Shown: positions 56,101 through 64,000 of the stretch, in pieces
Numbering within the stretch: position 1 is the first letter of the stretch
How the letters are laid out: every line of letters begins with the position of its first letter
Origin: Asterias rubens
Taxonomy: Eukaryota > Echinodermata > Asteroidea > Forcipulatida > Asteriidae
Length of the DNA stretch: 64,000 bases
Direction: 5' to 3'
Assembly (NCBI RefSeq): GCF_902459465.1
Contig: NC_047065.1
Location: 15,477,634 to 15,541,633 of the forward strand
Notes under the pieces: generated by a model
Told to the model about the DNA's origin: nothing
The model's input: only the letters and a program-made list of their open reading frames with translations
Databases searched by the model: none
Made by a program: the position numbers and the translations under genes

Positions 56101-58058
56101 CCTGGCGATTAAATTTCACAGAACTTCCAAGGACAGTGTCACGGGCACTAAAGAAGTAGATTTTAAAAAGAGCAGAACTAATTCACATTAAGTGGAAAAA
56201 TAATGATTAATTTAGCCGAGTAGCGCATATTAATGTTGCACTGGCTGCATACTCCCCACCAGGGAGCTGAGATGGTTTAAGGAGTGATTGAAGGCCCAGT
56301 TACCAGGGGTAATAATGTGAAGCGCTTTGGGACGCCCTCCGGGTGTGAAAAGCGCTTTATAAAAACGGGTTCTTATTATTATTATTTGTTGCACCAGTCT
56401 AACCTAAAGAGTCTGAATTCAGATGAAAGAATGAAACGTCTAGAATGAAATGTCTCATCCCTCAGTAGTGTGTGTACCTTTCTTTGCCTTTGTGTCAGGT
56501 CATCCCTGAGGTCACGAGCTTCACCCTGAAGACCTTTAAGCGTTGACCTGGCTTCCTGCAGATCCTCCTCAAATGCTGCTAGCTGCATCAATCATAAAGT
56601 TCAGAAAAAAGGTCATCAACAAAGAATGATTGGCTTCTTGAAATGAATGAGGAACATTGTAATGATATGGCAATTCCATCCTTTGAGGACCCCTGATGGT
56701 GTCGAAGGGCCTCGTCAAACGAGGCAACTTTAACAGGGAACTTGGAGGCAAACAACTGCAGTGCACTTTGGTCATGTTGGTAGCATATGAGTCATTCTTT
56801 AAGCAATGTACTGCAGTCCCCCAGACACACATGTATATGTGAACATTGAAATTAGAATGGCTTTTTTTTTCTTTGAGATTGCCTGGAACTGGTTGCCTAT
56901 AAATTGCCTCATTTACATGTTCTGTATATTGGCCTTGAACACTTGTGACTGGTAGCCTGATCACTTCTGCTCAGCAGAAAAATTGTTAAGCAAGATTGTT
57001 ATAAAGATGCATCCACTGACCTCTTTCAAGGATGTTGGGGCTGCTTAAGCACAGTAGCTTTAAGCATAACAACATTACGTTGAAATACAGGAATAAGGTT
57101 ACCAGCCAAACTACCAATGTTACAAGTACAATTTGTGACTGGTGTCCTGCTAATTTCTACTTAGCAACATTTTCTGCTTTTAAGCAGCCCTACGAAAAGG
57201 GATAAATAGGGATCCACAAACCTCTTCCAAGGATCCCTGGTACTGCTGCTGAGCGGTATCCAGGTCGGCCTGTAGCCTCAGTATAGTCTGGTCCCGGCTC
57301 CCGACCTCTCGCTGGCATGTCCTGTGTTTCTCCTGGACGATGGCTAGATCCAGTTCCTGCTGCTGGGAGCGTTCAGCAAGTCGCAGCAGCTCGCCAGCAT
57401 CATGCTCTGCCTGCTTCTGCAGCTTGGAACTCTCTGCTCGGACGCGATCCAAAAGATCTTCCAGTTTCATAACCTTGGAGAGGAAGTTTAATTACATGTA
57501 GGATAATAATCAGTTAAAAATAGCAATCCCTTTACTGCTACTTCTAAGGTTGTAACCCATGGCCAATATCATAGCACTGCTTAGCAGTCAGCAATTTTAC
57601 TGTTTATTTGCTTATCGTAAGTAAAGAGCTGGCCCAGGGACACTTAGGCAAAGCGTTTTTTTTTTCACATGTTAACATAAAAAGGTTTTGCTTGTGCAAG
57701 TGCGCACTCCTTACAAAGCTTGCATAGAAATTCAGTGCCAATCGGTAGAAATTCAGGTAAATGCAAGCAAAGAATTTGGTCGGTAAGCAGAGCCATGCAC
57801 TTGGGACCAGGGCTCAATTTTATGAAGCTGTTAGGCAGAAAATACTGCTTGGCAAAGTTCTTTTTTGAGCAAAAAGTTAGTGGACAATTGCAACAATCTA
57901 AACTTTATGTGCTTAGCAAGTTTTTATGCTTACAGTCTGTTTCTGTATGAATTGTGGCCCAGATTGTTACTGACCTCATTATAACATGCAGTGTACTGCT
58001 GCTGGGACTCCATCAAGTCCTCTCTCATCTGGGTTAGATTCTCATCCCGCCGGGACAA
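37974..58058 (-). CDS. Long coiled-coil protein, 22 exons, 5' end not found
   Basis: Exons 5' to 3': 58058-57975, 57473-57222, 56582-56478, 55561-55499, 55136-54894, 54464-54222, 53537-53307, 52224-52141, 51439-51197, 50354-50187, 49652-49485, 48924-48589, 48180-48013, 46762-46511, 45672-45505, 44985-44734, 43555-43383, 42785-42711, 42100-41936, 41058-40830, 40420-40274, 38168-37974 (stop TGA). Total 4044 nt: 1347 residues plus stop. Almost all is heptad coiled coil rich in E, Q, K, L, with few prolines until a Gly/Ser/Thr/Arg segment in exon 21. A recurring phrase (LQADLDTAQQQYQGSLEE, LQADLERSQEEYRSAHAE, LKEDLVEARQQYREAAQE) suggests internal duplication. C-terminus SYWIQRVGDLSVQLQQSSEFW then basic RHQGRSRSPSPHK. 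Exon 1 listed has no clear start, so the N-terminus lies upstream. Such proteins are structural (centrosome, cilium or flagellum, Golgi); I cannot name the orthologue. Confidence 0.85.
39058..39690. repeat. Tandem duplication with a MITE-like insertion in copy 2
   Basis: Copy 1 (~39058-39280) and copy 2 (39281-39439 plus 39642-39690) share AATCCAACAATGACAGGAT and AGCAGGGAGATAGCAAAGAG. Copy 2 is broken at GATATTTAGGAT by ~200 bp beginning AGGTCGATCCATTAAGCTCC and ending GGAGCCAATGGTTTGGTCTA. Confidence 0.8.
39440..39641. mobile_element. Short TIR element, ends AGNCCNNNCCATTNNGCTCC
   Basis: Imperfect ~25-bp terminal inverted repeats rich in GCTCCGCCC. Boundaries are fixed by comparison with the uninterrupted duplicate at ~39210. 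Confidence 0.7.
39945..40210 (-). mobile_element. tRNA-derived SINE (Leu-like head)
   Basis: Minus strand GTCGTGATCGAGCAGATTAG, CTCTGGTGTTTCTGATCAGC, B box GGGTTCGAATCCCAG, then body. The best copy of the family in the window. Confidence 0.75.
40274..40420 (-). CDS. Coiled-coil gene exon 21: non-helical hinge segment
   Basis: Acceptor AACCTTTAG, donor GTACAA; 147 nt (49 codons). Sequence changes from coiled coil to Gly/Thr/Ser/Arg-rich (NGTTPRRGEGTYTQSG, then KGRQRQSKDK), so it is probably a flexible, basic linker before the last helical block. Confidence 0.8.
40575..40737 (-). mobile_element. tRNA-derived SINE copy
   Basis: Minus strand GTCGTGGCTGAGCAGATAAG and GTTCGAGTCCCGGTCATGAC; body like 5735-5935. 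Confidence 0.7.
41278..41418. mobile_element. Foldback element (TTTCACAAAGAGTTA ends)
   Basis: GGTCGATTTCATAAAGATAG ... AACTCTTTGTGAAATCAACC around AGTCCTAGGACT units; same family as 8898-9052. Confidence 0.75.
41512..41900. mobile_element. TTAA MITE, AGGCAGTGGACAC family
   Basis: Full-length: TTTAAAGGCAGTGGACACTA ... CCAATAGTGTCCAGTGTCTTTAA, ~36 bp from coiled-coil exon 19. Confidence 0.87.
42545..42627 (-). mobile_element. tRNA-derived SINE head
   Basis: Minus strand TGTCATGACCGACTGGTTTA and GTGTTCGAATCCCAGAG. Confidence 0.6.
43740..44005 (-). pseudogene. LINE fragment: CR1-like reverse-transcriptase C-terminus
   Basis: Minus strand encodes KAAAPRLWNSLPRNIREANT and LEVFKNILKTHLFV then TAA, the classical C-terminus of CR1/L2-type polymerases, followed by a 3' tail with AGCGCTCCGATC. 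Only the last ~50 codons remain. Confidence 0.8.
44030..44165 (+). mobile_element. tRNA-like SINE head
   Basis: GGCTAGATGGCTTAGTTGGT and AGGCTCAAGTTCCTCCC, then the usual CTTTGTTCAACCCCAAA tail. Confidence 0.65.
44220..44500. repeat. 125-bp tandem repeat, ~2.2 copies
   Basis: GTATCAA starts at 44220, 44345 and 44470; units share CAACAGCCAAGCTTGGGTCC and GAGATCGGCAGCTGAAGGGC with very few differences. Confidence 0.9.
44510..44720 (+). mobile_element. tRNA-derived composite SINE
   Basis: TGCCGCTTCCCAGGTTGAGA, TATTGACAAAATAGGGAGAC and a degraded tRNA-like head ending near 44720, 14 bp from coiled-coil exon 16. Confidence 0.65.
46236..46393. mobile_element. Foldback element (TTTCACAAAGAGTTA ends)
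   Basis: AGGGGTGGATTTCACAAAGA ... ATCTTTGTGAAATAGACCCC, with TCCTAGGACTGGTCC units between. Confidence 0.75.
46511..46762 (-). CDS. Coiled-coil gene exon of 84 codons (12 heptads)
   Basis: Acceptor TAATTTTCCCAG, donor GTGAGT; 252 nt, phase 0-0. Starts MFEKDNQITTLEEELASLQS and ends LQADLERSQEEYRSAHAE. Confidence 0.88.
48405..48480 (+). mobile_element. tRNA-like SINE head
   Basis: GGTGGTCTAGTGGTAATATC (A box) and GAGTATGAATCCCACCC (B box). Preceded at 48225-48290 by the TTGCTTCCCAGGTTGTAT module of the composite SINE. Confidence 0.6.
48589..48924 (-). CDS. Coiled-coil gene longest exon, 112 codons (16 heptads)
   Basis: Acceptor ACATTCGCAG, donor GTGTGT; 336 nt, phase 0-0. Starts LAHHEEKLNLMESSLQSTQE and ends EAEAQLKAAQEQ. 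Exactly four 28-residue units. Confidence 0.88.
49805..50047. mobile_element. TIR element with TGGGTGCGTTCG ends
   Basis: Left TGGGTGCGTTCGTTTAGGTT and right AGCTTAACGAACGCACCCA are inverted; interior is GC-rich (GGGGGTGACC, CCCCCGAGTG) and unlike flanking intron. Resembles hAT-type non-autonomous elements by end sequence; the class is inference. Confidence 0.7.
51506..51812. mobile_element. TTAA MITE lacking its right end
   Basis: Starts CTTAAAGGCATTGGACAATA and stops after GTTGAGATACACCA. Confidence 0.78.
52310..52460 (+). mobile_element. LINE/CR1-like 3' tail
   Basis: GGGTGTGAAGAGCACTATAC AAAAACTGG then TTATTATTG microsatellite-like end; parallels 56262-56395. Confidence 0.55.
52776..53161. 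mobile_element. TTAA MITE, AGGCAGTGGACAC family
   Basis: Full-length: TTTAAAGACACTGGACACTG ... CCAATAGTGTCCACTGCCTTTAA. Confidence 0.87.
55664..55794. repeat. Foldback element (GGCCGTGTC ends)
   Basis: ATGGCCGTGTCCAAAACGA and GTTTCAGACACGGCC arms enclose CAGCTACAGCTACG / GTAGCTGTAGCCG. A diverged relative lies at 59695-59920. Confidence 0.7.
56262..56395 (+). mobile_element. LINE/CR1-like 3' tail
   Basis: GAAGCGCTTTGGGACGCCCT, GGGTGTGAAAAGCGCTTTAT, then a TTATTATTATT end. Confidence 0.6.
57222..57473 (-). CDS. Coiled-coil gene exon of 84 codons (12 heptads)
   Basis: Acceptor TCTCCAAG, donor GTTTGT; 252 nt, phase 0-0. Starts VMKLEDLLDRVRAESSKLQK and ends LQADLDTAQQQYQGSLEE. It matches in length and final phrase the exon at 46762-46511, the clearest internal repeat pair. 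Confidence 0.85.
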
Positions 58059-58197
58059 CTATGGCAAGAAAAGAGAGATTCAGATTCAAAATTAATAACA
58101 AGATTAAGAATAAGAAGTAACTACAAATAGACTTGGAGGCACATGTACAACCATGTATTAAATCACTTTTGTGGGAGTGTTGGCTCTGAAAGGAGCT

Positions 58198-58450
58198 GGG
58201 CCCAATTTCATAAAGCATGTAAGCACAAAAGTTTGCTTAGCATGAAATATCATGAAATATCTTCGTAGATAAAAAACAGGGTTACCAACCAAATTTCCCT
58301 TTGCTGCATATTGCTTGTTAGTGGTATTCAGCTGCTGTTTGCTTATCCTGATAATCATGTGGAAGTTTGGTTGGTAATCCTGTTTTTATCAAGAAAGAAA
58401 TGTCACGCTAAGCAAATTTTTGTGCTTACAGGCTTTATTAAATTGGGCCC
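58198..58450. mobile_element. Foldback element (GGGCCCAATTTCATA ends)
   Basis: TGGGCCCAATTTCATAAAGC ... TTATTAAATTGGGCCCTGG, inner arms AAAAACAGGGTTACCAACCA / TTGGTAATCCTGTTTTTATC. Confidence 0.82.
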
Positions 58451-60087
58451 TGGTCATGCTGGTGTGGTCTCGTCATTTGGAACAATACACTCTGCTGAGA
58501 AAAGGCAAGCAGAGTATACTTTTTTGTTCACAGGACTAACGAAAGTGCTAACACACAGTGCTAATGTAACACACATAGGTGTATGGGTAAAAACCAAAAT
58601 TAGTATTCTTTATCCCGGATGCAAATTTAACATCTATTTTATACAGAGTGTACTCTTAAGGGTTAGAAATAAAAATAAAACCATTAAAAGGAGGAATTTT
58701 TCATCTGCTATTTAAAACAAGGATTTTCTTTCTCATGACCAAAAACAGTACATGTTTTACTCAGATGCAAACAAAAAGAAATCAAGGACTGTCAAGCGTT
58801 AGTTCCATATCCGACTTGGCTAATACTGACTAAACTGTGACCGTCGAGGAAAAAAATATATCATTTCGCAGTACACTACATGTACATGTGATGGATGAAT
58901 TAATAAAATGAAACTTATTTATCATGAGAGTTAATGAAAGACAGTTTAAGAAACTTACCGCCAATCAATCCGTTATAGAACTGAGACCTATTAATTACAA
59001 ACTAACAATAATCACCACGACAGTGTTAGGCCACCACCATAGCCTAAATATCATGCCCAACGTGTTCAAATATTGACCAAGAGCATGCATACTGTATATT
59101 TATAAATCTACAACTTAATGATACTACAGTACAACGATCGATGATGTGACACAAAAATGGGTACCCCACAGATAAAAATAGAGCTAGTAAAAATTACCCA
59201 TTAAAATACCACTTGACATTCTTATTGGTCGAGAGGTGATCCCGTGGCAATGTTTAAGCATGCAGTATAAACTTGGTGAGAAGTGTTGAATAAACCATAA
59301 CTACTCAATGTACAACCTATTGTTGCTCGCTTGCTACGCAACCCTTGAGAGTTGCGTGTAATTTGACCTTGAGTCGTTTAAACGGAGTCCGAGGACGTTG
59401 TTGGTAAATTGAAATTTACAGGAAAGGGCCCTTCCACCATGTCCACAAGCCCAATACAGACATACCAAAGTTTTATAGCAAACCAATTGCAAACCTCTTA
59501 AAATACGTTGACGAAAAAGCATACAGCGAAAAGACGGTGTTTCTTTCGTGCAGGCAAACTGTACTACAATGTACATGTATGGTTCTACAGCATGCCTATA
59601 TACCTTCATGCAAACAACTCACACCCGTGACACTAAACTGGCAGAAAGATAAAAATGTCAGGTAAAAACTATGTACATGTGTGGAAGGCCATAGAACAGA
59701 CGACTACAACTACAGCTACGACTGTTGCTGAGAACGTCCTATGATTCATCGCATGAGGATGCAGTGATCCTGCTGTAGCCAAAGCCTTAGCCACTAATTC
59801 AGACATGGCTACAGATACGGCTAGGACTGTTGGCTACTAGGCCACCCTATACAGCTTCCACGCATTATGAAGCAGGGATCCTGACGTAGCCGAAGCCATC
59901 CATTCGGACATGGCCCAAGTAAATTTTGTTTAAGTCAGATTTTAGATTTTTTCTTTCGACAAGTCATGCAACATCTTTATCACACAATTCAGTGGAAAAA
60001 ACATGCTTGGCACAAAATATACACTGTATGTGCATCATGTTTATCTTTGTTGTCGTTATACTGAGCTAACAAGCTACAGCTGAGATC

Positions 60088-60345
60088 TGGGCCCAATTTC
60101 ATAGCGCTACTTAACAGTAAGCAAATTTGCGTGCTTACTGTAGCAGAAAAATTTGCTTAAGCCTTAGCAAATTTCACAGATTAGCAGAAAAATTAGGTTT
60201 ACCATGGATTTGCATTGTTACGTCACTTATTTTCGTGCGGTTAGCATGCATGCCTTTTCGTGTGCTTTTGGTTAGCAGCGCTACATAATAGAAATTGCAC
60301 AGTAAGCACAAAGTTGGCCATGAAGCAGCGCTATTTAACTGGGCC
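60088..60345. mobile_element. Foldback element, diverged
   Basis: TGGGCCCAATTTCATAGCGC ... GCAGCGCTATTTAACTGGGCCC, with GCTTACTG / CAGTAAGC inner blocks. Confidence 0.65.
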
Positions 60346-60469
60346 CACAGGACAGCCATGGGAGATCATGATGCGTGGCGCGCTTTTGTTGCAGTCTGAT
60401 AAGAGTCATTCATCGATGATGATGATGTTCACCATCCTTAATACATGTACTATTATTTTTCATATCAAT

Positions 60470-60745
60470 ATAAACCACAAGGGAAACTGACTGGGTAAAT
60501 TTTGAAATGATTTTTGGGGTTGCACAAAGAATTGACTAGAGTGGGATTCGAACCAACGACCTCCGGATTAACGTGCCGGTGCTCTACCAACTCAGCTATC
60601 TAGCCCTATATTGGCGGTGTCCCTATTTTGTCAATATCTTTGTTCGGGGTGCTGACTGGCAGTTGGTAGAGCCCCGGCACAGTATTCCGGAGGTCGTTGG
60701 TTTGAATCCCACTCTAGTCATTTCTTTGTTCAACCCAAAAAACTG
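60470..60745. mobile_element. Two tRNA-derived SINE heads in inverted orientation
   Basis: 60530-60610 is on minus (GGGCTAGATAGCTGAGTTGG, GGTTCGAATCCCACTC); 60655-60745 is on plus (GGCAGTTGGTAGAGCCCCGG, GGTTTGAATCCCACTCTAG). The two facing heads could form a hairpin RNA. Confidence 0.7.
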
Positions 60746-63700
60746 TTATTTGTTGTTATGTAACACAGTTCAAGTACCGCAACCAAAGTTTAGACCAATT
60801 TGATGAGTACAGACTCAGCCCAAAACCAAGCCATACATATAGTTTCATATTCAATGCATACATTTTTATTTCATTTTTGGTGTCAGTTAATACATCACAA
60901 TAAAAGATATCTCTATGTATTTACAACCAAATTAATAACAGCCAAAAGGCACAACTGTACATTGTAACTTGCATCTCTTGGGTAAAATAAGCTTGATAAG
61001 CTAAAATAAGTTAATAATTACATATGTATATTTAAAAACATGACAAAAACACAATTATTATAAATGGGGGGGGGGGTGGTTAAAAAAATTGATTTATGGT
61101 TTAAAACAGAGGAATCCCATCCCATTATTTGTTTTATTATTCATGTACGCAATGCTTCTCGTATGTAGTTTGGCATTACTGAGCTTGGGTAAACGAGGAC
61201 TGACATTTATGTGTGCCCCTTTTTGTCGAGTGTAAAGTAGTTAACGTAGCAATGCTCAAGTGTGTGTAATACAACCACCCGTTCAACATTCTCGACAAAT
61301 CCTCACAATTGGCATACCATCATACAACTGTCCATGGATTAAAACAAACAATGATTCAAACAAAATACTCCATTGTTCAAAGCTCTCTTTGAATCTGAAA
61401 ACTCATTGTATTTTAGATGGCAAGAAGATTCCTTGCGTTTGATGCATAGTCTGACATTATTATACAGAGAAGGCCCTGCGGCAAATAGGCACTTTATTGT
61501 GACAAGATAGAGGGCGCTATTTTTTTCTCCTTATCTATACTATTAGTTATCAAACAAGTGGGAGTTAAATATGGAAAAATAGATTGCTTCTGCGTCTCAT
61601 ATCAAACAAACCTGAATGCTGAGATGGATATGGGACACAGACTTGCTACAGTGTATGTGACTTTTCCGTATTCCATAAACTCACGTGTGAAGACAAATTT
61701 ATCTTCAAGCAACTTGACACACAGCTAAACGCACACATTCTATTTTTTGCATCCCTGTGGAGACATCTTTTTTGTTCTTATGATTTGTCCCTGTAGCTAA
61801 GAACCCCAAATACACTTAATTATATGTGGAGCACCCCAGTCTTATAAAATTCCCCTACGGAGTCCTGTTCCCATTTTTTTGTTTTGTTCTGGGTCTCCAT
61901 AAAGATAGTGCAACAGTTGTTCATTGTGTGTAAAGCTTAAACTGGCGCAATACGCGGACAACAAAACAGCACAATACGCAGGGTGTGCATCACATTCTTT
62001 GTATACTACGGGTCAACCAATCCCGAGAATCGAGGATTCAAGTTCAAGGATTCAAGTTTGCTTGAAGATAAATGTACCTGGAACCTCAGAGGAAAACTCT
62101 ACATAATTACTTGAAAACTTGAAAATATTCTGATTAAAAGTCACCTAACACAAGCCTCTGTTAAATATATACATTACAGTTTTGGTTTTCTTCATTTCCC
62201 CTTAAATTTGCATAAATGTTTACCCTGTCAATAGTAATGAAAACAAATCAGACATATGTACAAAAGAGAATAATTTCATAAAAAATAATATTATCTTTCG
62301 AGAAAGTTTAATGGGGATTTAGGGTCAAAGACCACTTGCATCAAAAATGTGTTTGTCTAGTTTCTAAACATTTCTTAAAGTATATCTTTGGTTTTTTGAA
62401 TTGTTCATTGTTTCAATCCTTTTAAATGTAGATTTACATACAATAGGCCTAGGCGACTAGTGAAATCTTACTACTCGACTACTCAAATAGTCGCAACTAC
62501 GACACAAGTCGTGACCAATTTTTCAATCTCAAGATGCATTATGACACTTAAAGTTTTCTGCAAGCACAATATAGTAAAATTCAAGCTGAAAAGACTGGAG
62601 GATTGTGTCACTGATGTCTGTGTTTTGTAAGTAAATTATGTTGTCATGAATAGTAAAGAGTGACTCAATTAGTTCACCAAACAGGTACATGTAGTTGTGA
62701 TTATTTGTTGTACTAGTTGTGGCGGCACGATGAATTGAACAGTTGAAAAACAGTAGTCGTGACTTGACTAACCACCAATAGTTGCGACTATGACACTAGT
62801 TGCATTAATTGCCCAGGCCTACATACAATTAAACTAACATGTGAAAAATTTATTTCAAAAGCTCCACCAGTCGTGTGTAACACCTTTACGATCTGTCCAA
62901 TTTATTTGAGTATTGTCATAGGAAAGGAGTCTCCAGTGGCGATTTGTCTGACATAAAGTATCTCTCCTCCAGTAATTTCATGAACCCTGTAGCCAGCAGG
63001 ATTTTACATCTAATGGCCGTCAGCGTTCGTAGAAGTTGAGTTCTCATTATGGTTTTAGGCTTTGGCACAATAAGGTGCACGGGAGTACAGACATAAGATG
63101 GCAGTCACAGATACAGACAGTCGGTCGTAACGTTTCATGCATTGTGAACATTAATGTTTTTACACAAGATGGAACATAAAATGTTTTGTTTCATAGTCAT
63201 GAGCCGTACATATTTAATCGAGAAGTTATTTGCCGTAAGTGTAAGTAGGAAACAAACAAAAAGGTTAAAAAACAGTACGGTAAGGCAAATAAATGTTTTT
63301 AAAAAAACGAGTTGAACAAACCGAAACACAACGAAGGAAACAAAATGATCCACAAAAAAAATGCATAAAAACATTGAACAAAAATAAAAAGAGGAATATG
63401 TTTTTACAAAGAAACATGCATCGGTTCAAAAAGGGAATTGATCAAACCAGAATCCACAATTTGCAGCCGGACAAAAAGATGAAGATAATCCAGAAGATTT
63501 ACCGAAAGCGAATATAAATAGAGGAGACAGAAAAATAACATTGAATTCAGAAACAGGAACACACTGTTTTGTTTCATCACAAAGTAGGCTAAAACCTCTC
63601 CAAGATATAAGTTCAGTATACAGGCAAGAGCTAAAAACGGCTAATAAGGATATGTATCACACAACATATTTTGTTCACGCACATGACGCAATGATTATAT

Positions 63701-64000
63701 GTTGGGGTTTGTCTATTGGGTCTCGATCAGTTATAATTAGTCTTGTTAACGCAGCATTTTAAAGCACTTACATATGTACATGTACAATTATTTTGAATTG
63801 TTTTGAGGTAGGTCTTGTGACTGTTTGTGGTACCAGCCACTTGTGGCCACTTCGGTCTCAAAATGGGTAATGCAGCCAAAATAAAGGCACAGTAAAAGTC
63901 ATCCAACGACAACTACAAATGTTTCTGGTAAAAACATAATGTATCTACCATTTCCACTACCAACAATTCCAATAATAAAAGTATTTTAAAAAAGTTTTTG

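Larger units (their letters stand above)
58451..64000. other. No exon recognised; repeats and AT-rich DNA
   Basis: Expected to contain or precede the missing 5' exon(s) of the coiled-coil gene. A donor-like GCG-GTAAGTTT on the minus strand at 58959 could end an untranslated exon. Repeats seen: foldback copies at 59695-59920 and 60088-60345, a SINE pair at 60470-60745, and a TAGTCGTGACT-type element at 62448-62825 (fragment also at 9060-9145). Confidence 0.4.

Noticed and set aside
57968..58058. Start of the coiled-coil protein at the internal ATG (MREDLMESQQQ)
   Set aside because: The upstream residues LSRRDENLTQ are in frame, follow a good acceptor and fit the heptad pattern, so the exon is more likely internal.

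Overview
This is eukaryotic nuclear DNA. Genes are split into short exons with GT-AG introns, base composition is AT-rich, and introns are packed with small transposons, foldback elements, tRNA-derived SINEs and LINE tails. Gene content (exocyst EXOC2; a secreted CCP/Ig/TSP1/FN3 protein) is metazoan. The commonest repeat, a ~390-bp element with TIRs reading AGGCAGTGGACACTATTGGT, resembles repeats I associate with sea-star genomes, so an asteroid echinoderm is my best guess; that is recall, not proof. All gene models were built by hand from splice sites, reading-frame continuity and domain logic. No transcript or search was available.

Layout. (1) ~2990-9271, minus: the 5' six coding exons of EXOC2/Sec5 (TIG/IPT Ral-binding domain first, then the start of the helical region); the rest lies left of the window. 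Coding exon 2 is followed in its upstream intron (6756-8600) by 16 tandem partial copies of itself with their splice acceptors. (2) 13902-17194, minus: a complete three-exon gene for a ~193-aa protein with an N-terminal chromodomain and a C-terminal membrane tail anchor; I know no named family with this architecture. (3) 19074-35806, plus, head-to-head with (2): a 17-exon gene for a ~918-aa secreted protein: signal peptide, CCP-like module, cysteine-less Ig-like module, eight TSP1 repeats, two FN3 domains, no membrane anchor. (4) 37974-58058, minus, tail-to-tail with (3): 22 exons (1347 codons, 5' end not found) of a long coiled-coil protein whose exons are mostly whole multiples of 7, often 28, codons. 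(5) 58059-64000: no exon recognised; repeats and probable 5' intron or intergenic DNA.

The spliced lengths of the two genes taken through their stop codons with many exons (2757 nt for the TSP1 gene, 4044 nt for the coiled-coil gene) are both divisible by three, and every intron phase matches its neighbour. That is the main internal support for the models. There is no sign of prokaryotic operons, CRISPR or viral genes. The most notable items are the exon-derived array in EXOC2, the membrane-anchored chromodomain protein, and the heptad-quantised exons of the coiled-coil gene.
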